Of a stretch of 64,000 nt of DNA, positions 35,005-44,521 are shown in pieces. A model generated the notes under the pieces. That model saw only the letters and a list, made by a program, of their open reading frames with translations. It was not told where the DNA came from and did not search any database. Source of the stretch: JAVVHH01 sp963848035. Its GTDB lineage: Bacteria > Pseudomonadota > Alphaproteobacteria > Acetobacterales > Acetobacteraceae. Position 1 is the stretch's first letter. Each line of letters begins with the position of its first letter. The translations under genes and the position numbers were made by a program. The stretch spans positions 124,001 through 188,000 of the forward strand of contig CAWKCD010000001.1 of assembly GCA_963848035.1 (NCBI GenBank), written 5' to 3'.

Positions 35005-37935
35005 ATGCCGCAGCCGCCCACGTCTAAAGCCAGCCTGGTCACCCTCGTCCCGCAAAGCGGCCTGCAATTCCTCACCGCCGACCTCGACCTCGGCGGCATC
35101 GACATCCCCGGCCTCACCTTCCGCGAGCCGCCCGATCAGGCCCCGTCCACCCTCACCCTCATGATCCCCGCCGAGGTCTCCGCCGCCCGCGCGAACGGCG
35201 GCGCCCTCCCGCCCGACGCCTATACCGTCCGCGCCGACGCCGCCCTCGCCCTCTTCGAGCGCCAGTGGGTCCCGCTGCCCTATTTCGAGATCGCCGCCGT
35301 CGACATGGCCGGCAAGCCCAGCTTCAAGCGCGGCCCCGCCAACTGGGCCCGCCTGCGCTACGAACGCGCCGCCGACGGCCGCCTCGAACTCCTCCTCGCC
35401 TTCGACACCGCCTTCACCCCGCTCGGCCCCGGCGGCATTTCCCTCGGCCTCGAAGCCCGCGAAGGCGAACCCGAATTCGCCCTCTGCGCCGACTTCCCCG
35501 CGCTGCAATGGTTCCTCGAGGAACGCTGGGTCGACGGCTGGGTCGACGAGATCTACGTCGCCGCCCGCTCCGCCGAACTCGAACGCGCCTTCACCCCGCG
35601 CGACCGCCGCCACCCCAGCCATCACCGCACCCTCTATTTCGCCCTGCTCGACGCCCTCGTCCGCAGCAACGCCCTCCCCCGCATCCGCCTCGTCGACATC
35701 GTCGCCAAGGACCTCCCCTACCAACCCGTCGACGTCGCCCTCGTGCTCGACATCGGCAACGCTAGGACCTGCGGCGTCCTCGTCGAATCCCATGGCGGGC
35801 GCGGCGCCAGCGGCAGCATCGACCTCAGCCAGAGCTACCCGCTCCGCCTGCGCGACCTCAACGACCCGCGCCGCACCTACAGCGAGCCCTTCGAATCCCG
35901 CGTCGAGTTCGCCCGCGCCGCCTTCGGCAGCGAGCGCTGGAGCCGCGTCAGCGGCCGCTCCGTCGCCTTCACCTGGCCCAGCCCGGTGCGCGTCGGCCCC
36001 GAAGCCGTCCGCCTCTCCTCCTTCTCCCCCGGCAATAGCGGCCCCACCGGCCTCTCCAGCCCCAAGCGCTACCTCTGGGACTCCCAGACCGCCAAGCACG
36101 TCTGGCGCTTCAACGTCCCCCAGGCCGCCGCCCAGACCGAGCCGCCCGTCTCCGGCACCTTCATGCGCTACCTCCGCGAAGACGGCGAACTGATCGACCA
36201 AGAAACGTCCGGCGTCAGCGCCCCCCGCGCCCTGTTCTCCCGCAGCTCCTTCTTCATGTTCATGCTCGTCGAGCTGCTGCTGCAGGCGATCTCCCAGATC
36301 AACGCCCCCGACACCCGCGCCGACCGCGAACCCGCCAACCTGCCGCGCCGCCTGCAAAGCCTGATCCTGACCATGCCGCCCGCGATGCCGTTGGCCGAGC
36401 AGCGCCTGCTCCGCCGCCGGGCCGACGCCGCCGTCCGCATCGTCTGGAGCCTGATGGGCTGGACCGAAGCCGACCGCAACGCGCCCCGCCTGCCCCGCGT
36501 GGTCGCCAATCTCGACGAAGCCACCGCCACCCAGCTCATCTATCTCTACACCGAGATCACCCAGCGCCTCGGCGGCAACGTCGCCGCCTTCCTCTCCATC
36601 TACGGCCGCAAGCGGGAGGGAGCGGTGCCCTCCATCCGCATCGCCAGCATCGATATCGGCGGCGGCACCACCGACCTCATGGTCTGCACCTATTCCCTCG
36701 AGCCCGGCGACACCATCGTCCCCACCCCCGTCTTCCGCGAAGGTTTCAAAATCGCCGGCGACGATTTGTTGCGCGAGACCATCGAAACCATCGTCATCCC
36801 CCGCATCCGCCTCGCCCTCTCCGCCGCCGGCCTCTCCGACCCCCGCGAATTCCTCCGCGACTTCTTCACCGGCAACCGCGGCGAAACCGCCATCGTCCAG
36901 TTCCTCCGCCTGCAAGTCGTCGCCCGCATCCTCGAACCGGTCGCCACCGCCGTCCTCGGCGCCGACGAACGCCTAGACGAGGACCAGCGCGGCGAGATGC
37001 TCCGCGGCAAGATCGGCGACCTGCTCGGCGCCGAACCCGCCGCCCGCGCCATCGCCCATTTCGACGAAGCCGCCCACAACGCCGGCGCCAAACCCGGCTT
37101 CACCCTCGCCGACGTCGAAATCATCGCCTCGGTCAACGACGTCAACAACGCCGTCCGCGTCGTCCTCGGCGACCCCCTCGCCGACCTCTGCGAAGCCGCC
37201 CATTCGCTCGACTGCGACTGGCTGCTCCTCTCCGGCCGCCCATCCCGCCTGCGCGCCGTCCGCGAGATCGTCCTCGCCCGCCTCCCGGTCCCGGTCCACC
37301 GCATCGTCCAGATGCACGCCTACGAAGTCGGCGACTGGTATCCCTTCCGCAGCGCTTCGGGCCGCATCTCCGACCCCAAGACCACCGCCGCCGTCGGCGC
37401 CATGCTCGCCACCCTGAGCGAAGGCCGCCTGCAAGGCTTCTTCCTCCAATCCAGCAAGCTCACCATGCGCTCCACCGCCCGCTACCTCGGCGAACTCAAC
37501 GACAACCGGCTGCTTCCCGACCGCATCCTGATCGAACAGCTCGACCTCGACGCCGCCGGCCCCCAGCGCGAAGTGCTCAAATCGTTCCGCTTCCAGAAAC
37601 CCACCTTCCTCGGCTTCAAGCAGCTCCCGCTCCGCCGCTGGCCCGCCACCCCGCTCTATTTCCTCACCTGGTCCAACCCCGACGCCATCCCCAGCTACAA
37701 ACTGCCCCTCGTCGTCACGCTCCGCCGCGACGAGATCGACCGTGAGGAGACCGAGTTCAGCGACCCCGAAAGCCGCCGCCAGCGCGAACTCCGCCGCGAG
37801 GACCTCGTCATCGACCGCGTCGAGGACGCCGCCCGCGACGAACTCCCCCCCAGCATCCTCAGCTTCCGCCTGCAAACCATGACCGCGGAGCGCTACTGGC
37901 GCGACACCGGGTCGCTCACCGTCGAGAAAGCCTGA
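35005..37935 (+). CDS. SrfB-family protein, actin/Hsp70-like ATPase
   Basis: A 976-residue protein of the virulence factor SrfB family. Residues about 248-262 hold a phosphate-1-like loop (LDIGNARTCGVLVE) and about 549-560 the phosphate-2 loop (SIDIGGGTTDLMV), the signature of the actin/Hsp70/hexokinase fold. No signal or membrane segment is seen. The stop overlaps the srfC start (TGATG), so the two are coupled. Salmonella SrfB was named as an SsrB-regulated gene; its biochemical role is not settled. I infer a nucleotide-driven assembly partner of SrfC. Confidence 0.83.
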   Translation: MPQPPTSKASLVTLVPQSGLQFLTADLDLGGIDIPGLTFREPPDQAPSTLTLMIPAEVSAARANGGALPPDAYTVRADAALALFERQWVPLPYFEIAAVDMAGKPSFKRGPANWARLRYERAADGRLELLLAFDTAFTPLGPGGISLGLEAREGEPEFALCADFPALQWFLEERWVDGWVDEIYVAARSAELERAFTPRDRRHPSHHRTLYFALLDALVRSNALPRIRLVDIVAKDLPYQPVDVALVLDIGNARTCGVLVESHGGRGASGSIDLSQSYPLRLRDLNDPRRTYSEPFESRVEFARAAFGSERWSRVSGRSVAFTWPSPVRVGPEAVRLSSFSPGNSGPTGLSSPKRYLWDSQTAKHVWRFNVPQAAAQTEPPVSGTFMRYLREDGELIDQETSGVSAPRALFSRSSFFMFMLVELLLQAISQINAPDTRADREPANLPRRLQSLILTMPPAMPLAEQRLLRRRADAAVRIVWSLMGWTEADRNAPRLPRVVANLDEATATQLIYLYTEITQRLGGNVAAFLSIYGRKREGAVPSIRIASIDIGGGTTDLMVCTYSLEPGDTIVPTPVFREGFKIAGDDLLRETIETIVIPRIRLALSAAGLSDPREFLRDFFTGNRGETAIVQFLRLQVVARILEPVATAVLGADERLDEDQRGEMLRGKIGDLLGAEPAARAIAHFDEAAHNAGAKPGFTLADVEIIASVNDVNNAVRVVLGDPLADLCEAAHSLDCDWLLLSGRPSRLRAVREIVLARLPVPVHRIVQMHAYEVGDWYPFRSASGRISDPKTTAAVGAMLATLSEGRLQGFFLQSSKLTMRSTARYLGELNDNRLLPDRILIEQLDLDAAGPQREVLKSFRFQKPTFLGFKQLPLRRWPATPLYFLTWSNPDAIPSYKLPLVVTLRRDEIDREETEFSDPESRRQRELRREDLVIDRVEDAARDELPPSILSFRLQTMTAERYWRDTGSLTVEKA

Positions 37936-40508
37936 TGTCGTTCGCCACCAGCGAGACCGAGCGGAACCGCGCCCTCGCCGACCAATGCCGCGCCGTCGGC
38001 CGCGTCGCCGAGCAGAGCACCGAATGGATGCGCAGCACCGCCTCCGTGCCCGCCGAGGACCGCGCCGCGCTCGAGCGCGAATGCCGCCGGGTCGCGACCA
38101 AGGCCAACCACCTCGCCCGCGCCGCCGAGCGCCCGATGTGCATCTCCGTCTTCGGCGCCAGCCAGGCCGGCAAATCCTACCTGATCTCCGCCCTCGCAAG
38201 GCACGGCCAGCAACCGCTCCGCGTCGAAGCCGGCAGCGTCAGCGTCGACTTCCTCGCCCAGATCAACCCGGTCGGCGGCGGCGAGAGCACCGGCCTCGTC
38301 ACCCGCTTCACCATCCACAAGCAGCCGGGCCTGCCCGACCTCCCCATCGTGCTCCGCCTGCTCTCCCAATCCGACGTCGTCCGCATCGTCGCCAACGGCT
38401 TCCTCGCCGACGTCGACCGCGACGGCACCGCGCCGCCCACCGCCGAACACCTCACCGCCATCCTGCAATCCGCCCAGACCGCCCGCCAGTCCACCGAGAT
38501 CGGCGGCTTCACCCAAAGCGACGTCCTGGAACTGCGCGAATATCTGGAACGCTACTTCCGCAGCCACCCCGTCGTCGCGGGCCTCGGCTCCGATTACTGG
38601 GACGCCGCCGCCGCAGCCGCGCCCATGATCAGCCCCACCGAGCGCGCCCACCTGTTCTCGCCCATCTGGGGCGAACTCCCCGAACTGACCGACCTCTGCG
38701 CCCGCCTGCTCACCGCGCTGGCCGACCTCGGCGACGCCAGCGAAGCCTACTGCGCGCTCGACGCCCTCGTCCCCCGCGAAGACAGCATCATCGCCGTCAA
38801 CACCCTCGATCGCCTCGGCGAGGAGGACGGCTCCTCCGTCACCGTCGGCACATCCGCCGGCCGCCGCGCCAGCCTCCCCCGCCCCGTCGTCGCCGCCCTC
38901 GTCGCCGAACTCCGCCTCGTCCTAACCCAGCCGCCCTTCGACTTCTTCGAGCACACCGACCTGCTCGACTTCCCCGGCGGCCGCTCCCGCGAGAACATCA
39001 CCGACCTCCCGCGCTTCCTCGCCCAGCCCGGCAACCTCTCCCTCTTCTTCCGCCGCGGCAAAGTCGCCTACCTCTACCAGGCCTACCTCGCCGAGCAGGA
39101 GCTGACCGCCATGCTCCTCTGCGTCGGCCCATCCGTCCAAGAAGTCCGCACCATGCCCGCCATGGTCATGGAGTGGATCGAAGCCACCCACGGCGCCACC
39201 GCCATCGCCCGCGCCAACAAACCCACCGGCCTATTCCTCGTGCTCACCATGTTCGACCGCCAGTTCGACGAGAAAGCCGGCGGCCAGGAACCGTGGTCCA
39301 CCCGCCTCGAAGGCGCGCTCGACCGCTTCCTCACCCTCGAATTCGACTGGCACAAACGCTGGCAGAACGACGCCCCCTTCGCCAACACCTTCTGGTTCCG
39401 CAACCCCACCATCCGCGCCAAGGCCCTGCTCGACTACGACGACAACGGCCAGGAGACCGCGCTCCGCGAACCCGACCGCATCGCCGCACTCCGCACCGAA
39501 TACCTCGCCGAGCCCCTCGTCCGCCGCCATTTCCGTGACCCGGCGCGCGCCTGGGACGAAGCTTTCCGCATCAACGACGGCGGCCTCACCTACCTCGCCG
39601 ACAACCTCCGCCCGCTCTGCGACCCCCAGCTCAAGCGCACCCAGGTCAGCACCCAGCTCCACGCGCTGGCCAACGGCCTGCGCGCCCGCCTCCAGCCCTA
39701 TTACGTCTCCGACGACGCCGCCCTCGAGCAGGAGCAGCGCATGAACGAAGCCTTCGGCGTCGTCGAATCGGTCCAGCGCATCGGCGAAGACCAACGCCTC
39801 GGCCTCCTCCTCCGCAGCCTCCAGATCCCGCCGCTCTCGCTGCAAGGCCCGTTCTACGCCGTCCAGCGCAGCGCTCCGCTCAGCCGCCGCGTCTCCACCA
39901 ACGACATCGGCGCCCGCCTGCGGGAACGCTGGGGCCGCACCACTCCCCAAGCTCCCGAGCCCTCGGCCGCCGATCGCGCGCCAGACCGCGCAATCGACCT
40001 CTCCGACATGCTTGCCCAAGCCGCCATCCAGGACTGGACCGGCCGCCTACACGCCTTCGGCGCCCGCGCCGACCTCGAACAAACCTTCGGCTTCAGCAGA
40101 GAACAGGGCGCGACCCTCGTCAAAGTCCTGTCCGAAGCCGCCCGCCGCCTCGGTCTCCGCCCCGAAGTCGCCGCCCGCATTCGCGAGCACTACAATGCCA
40201 ACGCCGAACCCTGGCTCCGCGTCCGCGTCCCCTCCCTCCTCGCCGAGGAGATGATCAACCAGTTCGTCGCCACCATCGGCCGCCCCGAGATCCTCCGCCC
40301 CGAGCCCGGCTCCACCCCGTCCAACGAATCCGCCCTCCCGCCCCTGACCGAGGACCGCACCGCCTACGAAGCCGAATACCTCTTCGGCTGGTGCGACGCC
40401 TTCATGCAGCGCGCCCAGGAGAACGCCGCCGCCGGGCTGGCCGCCGACTTCGACGCCCAAGCCAACCACCGCCTCGGAGAGATGGTCGCCGCACTGGAAG
40501 CCCTATAA
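37935..40508 (+). CDS. SrfC-family dynamin-like GTPase
   Basis: An 857-residue protein with a P-loop GASQAGKS (about residues 74-81), a G2-like Thr region (GGESTGLVTRF), a DxxG-type G3 (LDFPGGRSREN near 344) and a G4-like TMFDRQFD. It is followed by a long helical region, as in dynamin-superfamily proteins. It starts with Gln-rich helices. No signal peptide is seen. It is coupled to SrfB by overlapping codons. A dynamin-type GTPase beside an actin-type ATPase and envelope proteins suggests membrane or wall remodelling, or toxin delivery as proposed for srfABC systems; this is inference. Confidence 0.82.
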   Translation: MSFATSETERNRALADQCRAVGRVAEQSTEWMRSTASVPAEDRAALERECRRVATKANHLARAAERPMCISVFGASQAGKSYLISALARHGQQPLRVEAGSVSVDFLAQINPVGGGESTGLVTRFTIHKQPGLPDLPIVLRLLSQSDVVRIVANGFLADVDRDGTAPPTAEHLTAILQSAQTARQSTEIGGFTQSDVLELREYLERYFRSHPVVAGLGSDYWDAAAAAAPMISPTERAHLFSPIWGELPELTDLCARLLTALADLGDASEAYCALDALVPREDSIIAVNTLDRLGEEDGSSVTVGTSAGRRASLPRPVVAALVAELRLVLTQPPFDFFEHTDLLDFPGGRSRENITDLPRFLAQPGNLSLFFRRGKVAYLYQAYLAEQELTAMLLCVGPSVQEVRTMPAMVMEWIEATHGATAIARANKPTGLFLVLTMFDRQFDEKAGGQEPWSTRLEGALDRFLTLEFDWHKRWQNDAPFANTFWFRNPTIRAKALLDYDDNGQETALREPDRIAALRTEYLAEPLVRRHFRDPARAWDEAFRINDGGLTYLADNLRPLCDPQLKRTQVSTQLHALANGLRARLQPYYVSDDAALEQEQRMNEAFGVVESVQRIGEDQRLGLLLRSLQIPPLSLQGPFYAVQRSAPLSRRVSTNDIGARLRERWGRTTPQAPEPSAADRAPDRAIDLSDMLAQAAIQDWTGRLHAFGARADLEQTFGFSREQGATLVKVLSEAARRLGLRPEVAARIREHYNANAEPWLRVRVPSLLAEEMINQFVATIGRPEILRPEPGSTPSNESALPPLTEDRTAYEAEYLFGWCDAFMQRAQENAAAGLAADFDAQANHRLGEMVAALEAL

Positions 40509-40521
40509 TAGACCGGTCTCA

Positions 40522-41685
40522 ATGCTGACCGCCTCCGCTCGCCCGGACCCGAACGCCCCGTTCGCCCGCGCCGAGATCACCATCCTCGGCCTCCCCTCGG
40601 CCCCCGCAAACCCGGCCTTCCAGCTCCGCCGGTCCAACGTCGACTGGTCCGAGCCCAACCTCGACCTGACCGGCTGGACCCGCGCCGAAATCGTCCTGCT
40701 GCCGCTCGACGCCTGGTGGATCCCGGCGGACCGCAGCCTTCATCTCCTGATCAGCGGCCTGCTCTGCCAGTACATCGACCCCGGCCCGCTCAAGCTCCGC
40801 CTCGCCGGCCCGCCCGCCGCCGAACTCGACCTGTTCTGGCCCGAGGACATCTCCGTCTATGACGACGGCAACCTCGCCGCTCACGCCCGCGCCCTCACCG
40901 ACACCATCCGCACCGTCGGCCCCGAACCCGCATCCCCGCCGCCTGCGCCGCCTCCCCCGCCCGAACCCATCGCCATCCCCGCCCCACCTGCAACCGACCC
41001 GCCAGCGTCCGAACGACCCGCGACCGAATCACCCGCCGCCGCCATCCCCTGGGCGCAACCCGCGCCCGCCCCGCCGCCGCCCGCTAAACCAAAGCGGCGC
41101 CTCGCCCTCTGGTCCCTCCTGCTCCCCCTCTCGGTCGGCGCGGCAATCGTCGCTGCCGTCGCCAACCGCCACAACCCGCAGCTGATCGCGCCCGCCCGCA
41201 CCCCCGAGCCCGCCGCCCAGCCCCGCCCGGCCGATGACGGCTCCGTCCACATGCGTGCTGCCCTCGACGGCCTCATCGTCGAGCCCGCCAGCCCCGCCCG
41301 CCGCGCCGATTTCGACCCGTTCCTCGCCGTCCGCCCGGTCCCGGAGATCATCGCCCAGACCAGCAAGCCCGAAGCCCTGCTCCGCTACGGCGCCACCAAG
41401 CTGGACCAGCGCGAACCCGTCGCCGCCGACCGCCTGTTCGAGGAAGCCACCCGCCCCCGCTTCGGCCCCTCGCAAAACCGCCCCTACGCCCCCGCCTTCG
41501 TCGCCCGCGGCCTGCTCTACGACCCCTCGGTCCAGCACGACATGATCCTGCCCGTCCCCAACGCCGGCTTCGCCGAATCCCTCTACCGCCGCGCCATCGC
41601 CTCCGGCGACATGGACGCATTGGCCTCCGGCAACCGCTACCTCCAGCGCCTACTCACCTGGAACGCCCAACACCCCACCCGCTGA
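40522..41685 (+). CDS. Single-pass membrane protein of the Srf operon
   Basis: A 387-residue protein of unknown family. Residues 1-130 form a soluble beta-rich domain (WSEPNLDLTGWTRAEIVLL). Residues about 132-190 are a proline-rich linker. One membrane segment (about 194-214, LALWSLLLPLSVGAAIVAAV) follows basic residues KPKRR, so the N-terminus is cytoplasmic. Residues 215-387 are periplasmic with a Sel1-like helical repeat (AAPLFEEATRP-type, FAESLYRRAIASGDMDALASG). It starts 13 bases after srfC and could anchor SrfB/SrfC to the membrane and connect to the PstS-OmpA protein outside. Confidence 0.72.
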   Translation: MLTASARPDPNAPFARAEITILGLPSAPANPAFQLRRSNVDWSEPNLDLTGWTRAEIVLLPLDAWWIPADRSLHLLISGLLCQYIDPGPLKLRLAGPPAAELDLFWPEDISVYDDGNLAAHARALTDTIRTVGPEPASPPPAPPPPPEPIAIPAPPATDPPASERPATESPAAAIPWAQPAPAPPPPAKPKRRLALWSLLLPLSVGAAIVAAVANRHNPQLIAPARTPEPAAQPRPADDGSVHMRAALDGLIVEPASPARRADFDPFLAVRPVPEIIAQTSKPEALLRYGATKLDQREPVAADRLFEEATRPRFGPSQNRPYAPAFVARGLLYDPSVQHDMILPVPNAGFAESLYRRAIASGDMDALASGNRYLQRLLTWNAQHPTR

Positions 41686-41758
41686 GAACCATTTTCTTCG
41701 CGGAAGAAAGGGGCAAACACGCCCACCTGTCTGGCTCAAAATGCGCTCTGCTGAGTCA

Positions 41759-41844
41759 GCTGGCGTGGTTTTGCGAGCATCGGAGCGGAGCGGCCGCCTG
41801 GCCGTGAGCACCGAAGCGCAGCAGAACCGCGTCAGATGGCCAGC
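41759..41844. repeat. Structured intergenic element, copy B
   Basis: Outer pairing GCTGGC/GCCAGC, second stem GGTTTTGC/GCAGAACC (one mismatch), central hairpin CGGCC-GCCT-GGCCG, and two direct GAGCAYCGRAGCG copies. Compared with the 27.4-kb copy, the order of the two direct repeats is swapped (CATCGGAGCG first, CACCGAAGCG second) and the stem bases differ but still pair. It lies in the 175-base gap between convergent genes, 16 bases past the lrp stop, with an A-run upstream and TTTT downstream, so bidirectional termination is plausible. Confidence 0.75.
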
Positions 41845-41860
41845 AGAGTAGCGTTTTCAG

Positions 41861-42346
41861 TCAGACAGAAATCGGCACTCCCGCCTCGTTCCGACTGGTC
41901 CGTATCGTCTGCAGCGTCTGCACCCGGCTCACCGACGCCACCCCCGTCAGCTGCTGCGTCAACGAATTCTGGTGCGCCGTATCCCGCGCCACCAGCCGAA
42001 GCAGGAAATCCCCCCCGCCCCGGATCATGTGGCACTCCCGCACCTCCGGCCAATCCGCCACCATCGTCTCGAATGCCGACAGCACCGCCTCCTTCTGGCT
42101 GTCCAGCCCGACGATCGCGAAGAACATCACCTCCCACCCCAGCTGCGCCGGGTCGGTATCGGCGTGATAGCCGCGGATGATCCCCGCCTCCTCCAGCCGA
42201 CGCACCCGCCGCAGGCAAGGCGGCGCCGTGATCTCCGCCCGCCGCGCCAGCTCCACGTTGGTCATCCGTCCGTCGCTCTGCAGTTCCGCGATGATGCGGC
42301 GGTCGATGGCGTCGAGTTCCGGCAGCGTACTCTCGCCCAGCTTCAT
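41861..42346 (-). CDS. Lrp/AsnC-family transcriptional regulator
   Basis: A 161-residue protein with an N-terminal helix-turn-helix (NVELARRAEITAPPCLRRVRRLEEAGII) and a C-terminal RAM ligand domain (YHADTDPAQLGW, MIRGGGDFLLRLV). It is divergent from the thioredoxin reductase gene, an arrangement common in alphaproteobacteria, so it may control that gene and itself. The effector amino acid is unknown. Confidence 0.88.
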   Translation of the reverse strand: MKLGESTLPELDAIDRRIIAELQSDGRMTNVELARRAEITAPPCLRRVRRLEEAGIIRGYHADTDPAQLGWEVMFFAIVGLDSQKEAVLSAFETMVADWPEVRECHMIRGGGDFLLRLVARDTAHQNSLTQQLTGVASVSRVQTLQTIRTSRNEAGVPISV

Positions 42347-42459
42347 GGCGCCCGACTCATGAGACGTTTTCCCCTATTTTCGCGCAATAATATTGCCGCC
42401 GCCGGCCCAGGGAAACCCCATCATTGAACCCGGCCCCCGCTCCCCGATATCCTGCCGTC

Positions 42460-43443
42460 ATGTCCGAAACCCTGCGCACGCAAGTCCTCATCATCGGTGC
42501 CGGCCCCGCCGGCTACACCGCCGCGATCTACGCCGCCCGAGCCAGCCTCGAGCCCGTGCTCCTCACCGGCCTGCAGCCCGGCGGACAGCTCATGATCACC
42601 ACCGACGTCGAGAACTACCCCGGCTTCGCCCAAGCGATCCAAGGCCCCTTCCTCATGGATCAGATGCAGGCCCAAGCCGAACACGTCGGCACCAAGATCA
42701 TCCACGACCTCGCCATGAACGTCGATTTCAGCGCCCGCCCGTTCCGCGTCACCGGCGACTCCGGCACCCTCTACGTCGCCGACACCGTCATCATCGCCAC
42801 CGGCGCCCAGGCCCGCTGGCTCGGTCTGCCGTCGGAGAAGCGCCTCCAGGGCGCCGGCGTCTCCGCCTGCGCCACCTGCGATGGCTTCTTCTACCGCGGC
42901 AAGCGCGTCGCCGTCGTCGGCGGCGGCAACACGGCCGTCGAGGAAGCCCTCTACCTCACCCACCACGCCGAGCGCGTCACCCTGATCCACCGCCGCGACT
43001 CGCTCCGCGCCGAGAAGATCATGCAGCGCCGCCTGTTCGATCACCCCAAGATCGACGTCATCTGGAACACGATCGTCGAGGAAGTCGTCGGTGCCGGCCA
43101 ACCCGAAGTCGTCACCGCGCTCCGCCTGCGCGACATCGTCTCCGGCGCCCCGTCCACGCTCGACGTCGACGGCATCTTCGTCGCCATCGGCCATATGCCC
43201 AACACGACCGAATTCCGCGGCCAACTCGAGCTCGACGACGAAGGCTACATCGTCACCAAGCCCGGCCAGACCACCACCTCGGTTCCCGGAATCTTCGCCG
43301 CCGGCGACGTGCAGGACAAACACTGGCGCCAAGCCGTGACCGCCGCCGGCACCGGCTGCATCGCCGCCCTGGAAGCCGAACGCTTCCTCACCCTCCAAGC
43401 CGTTGCTCCACCCCTCGAGGCGACCGCAGCCGCCGCCGAGTAG
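42460..43443 (+). CDS. trxB: Thioredoxin reductase
   Basis: A 327-residue NADPH-dependent flavoenzyme with FAD site GAGPAG (13-18), redox pair C137-AT-C140-D, NADPH site VAVVGGGNTAVEEAL and C-terminal FAD motif GIFAAGDVQDKHWRQA. I take the ATG at 42460 (MSETLRTQVLIIGAG) rather than an upstream reading whose proline-rich lead is unlike the family. It reduces thioredoxin. It shares a 113-base divergent promoter region with the Lrp-type gene. Confidence 0.93.
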   Translation: MSETLRTQVLIIGAGPAGYTAAIYAARASLEPVLLTGLQPGGQLMITTDVENYPGFAQAIQGPFLMDQMQAQAEHVGTKIIHDLAMNVDFSARPFRVTGDSGTLYVADTVIIATGAQARWLGLPSEKRLQGAGVSACATCDGFFYRGKRVAVVGGGNTAVEEALYLTHHAERVTLIHRRDSLRAEKIMQRRLFDHPKIDVIWNTIVEEVVGAGQPEVVTALRLRDIVSGAPSTLDVDGIFVAIGHMPNTTEFRGQLELDDEGYIVTKPGQTTTSVPGIFAAGDVQDKHWRQAVTAAGTGCIAALEAERFLTLQAVAPPLEATAAAAE

Positions 43444-43502
43444 CCCGCTTTAACTCTTCGTCAACCCGTACTCGCTAGCTTGGCGAAAACTCGGACTAGG
43501 CG

Positions 43503-44516
43503 ATGAGCGGCAGAAAACGCGATAAAGGCATGGTTCTCGTAAAGAAATACGAGATCGTCGAAGGCGGCCACCATGGCGGCGCATGGAAAGTCGCGTACGC
43601 CGACTTCGTTACGGCCATGATGGCGTTCTTCCTCCTGATGTGGCTCCTCAACGCCACCACCCAGGAGCAGAAGCGCGGCCTGGCCGACTACTTCAGCCCG
43701 ACCAGCCATCTCTCCACCGTGTCCTCCGGCTCCGGCCAGCCCTTCGGCGGCCGCACCGCCAACAGCACCGGCACCGCCATCTCCGACAACGGCGCCGTCG
43801 AGATCGCGCACACCCAGCCCTACCCCCTCACCGAGGACGACGACACCGGCGACCAGCCCAGCCAGTTCGAACCCTCCAAGACCCCTGGCACCGCCTCGCA
43901 ACCCGCCGCCAGTGACGGCGGCGCCAGCGCCGGCCGCGACCCGGCGCAAGCACCCCCCACCCCCGCCGCCCGCGAGCAGGCCGCCGCCCGGGACGCCGAA
44001 CGCAAGGCCAATGCCGCTGCCGACCGCGCAGAAAAGCGCGAGTTCGACCACGCCGCCGCCCAGATCCGCGACGCCGTCGCCACCGACCCCGGCCTCGCCG
44101 ACATCGCCAAGCAGCTCATGATCGACGTCACGCCCGAGGGCATGCGCATCCAGCTCCTCGACGCCGACCGCACACCCATGTTCAGCACCGGCTCGGCCGC
44201 CCTGAACGACCGCGCCCGCGCCGTCCTCGCCAAAATCGCGCCCATCCTGCTCAAGATGCACGAGCCGGTCGCCATCTCCGGCCATACCGACGCGACCCCC
44301 TATCTCGGCGGCGCCAAGACCAACTGGGACCTCTCGGCCGACCGCGCCAACGCGACCAGGCGCCTGCTCGTCGAAGCCGGCCTCCCGGAAGCCCGCCTGC
44401 GCAGCGTCACCGGCAACGCCGACCGTGACCCCCTGATCGCCGACGATCCGCTCAACCCCGGCAATCGTCGTATCTCCGTCGTGCTGCTGCGCGATCACCC
44501 AGTCCAGAAGCGGTAA
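43503..44516 (+). CDS. motB: Flagellar motor stator protein MotB
   Basis: A 337-residue protein with a basic N-terminus, one membrane helix (about 30-50) carrying the proton-binding Asp in KVAYADFVTAMMAFFLLMWLL (Asp34), a long Ala/Pro/Glu linker (about 80-180) and an OmpA-like wall-binding domain (SGHTDATPYLGG ... NPGNRRISVVLL). It anchors the stator to peptidoglycan. The order motB-motA is the reverse of Escherichia coli. No fla/fli genes are nearby, so the stator is encoded apart from the main flagellar cluster. Confidence 0.92.
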   Translation: MSGRKRDKGMVLVKKYEIVEGGHHGGAWKVAYADFVTAMMAFFLLMWLLNATTQEQKRGLADYFSPTSHLSTVSSGSGQPFGGRTANSTGTAISDNGAVEIAHTQPYPLTEDDDTGDQPSQFEPSKTPGTASQPAASDGGASAGRDPAQAPPTPAAREQAAARDAERKANAAADRAEKREFDHAAAQIRDAVATDPGLADIAKQLMIDVTPEGMRIQLLDADRTPMFSTGSAALNDRARAVLAKIAPILLKMHEPVAISGHTDATPYLGGAKTNWDLSADRANATRRLLVEAGLPEARLRSVTGNADRDPLIADDPLNPGNRRISVVLLRDHPVQKR

Positions 44517-44521
44517 AATAC

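Noticed and set aside
35005..37935. SrfB as a standard DnaK/Hsp70 chaperone
   Set aside because: Only the two phosphate loops match. The length, the N-terminal domain and the absence of a substrate-binding domain do not.
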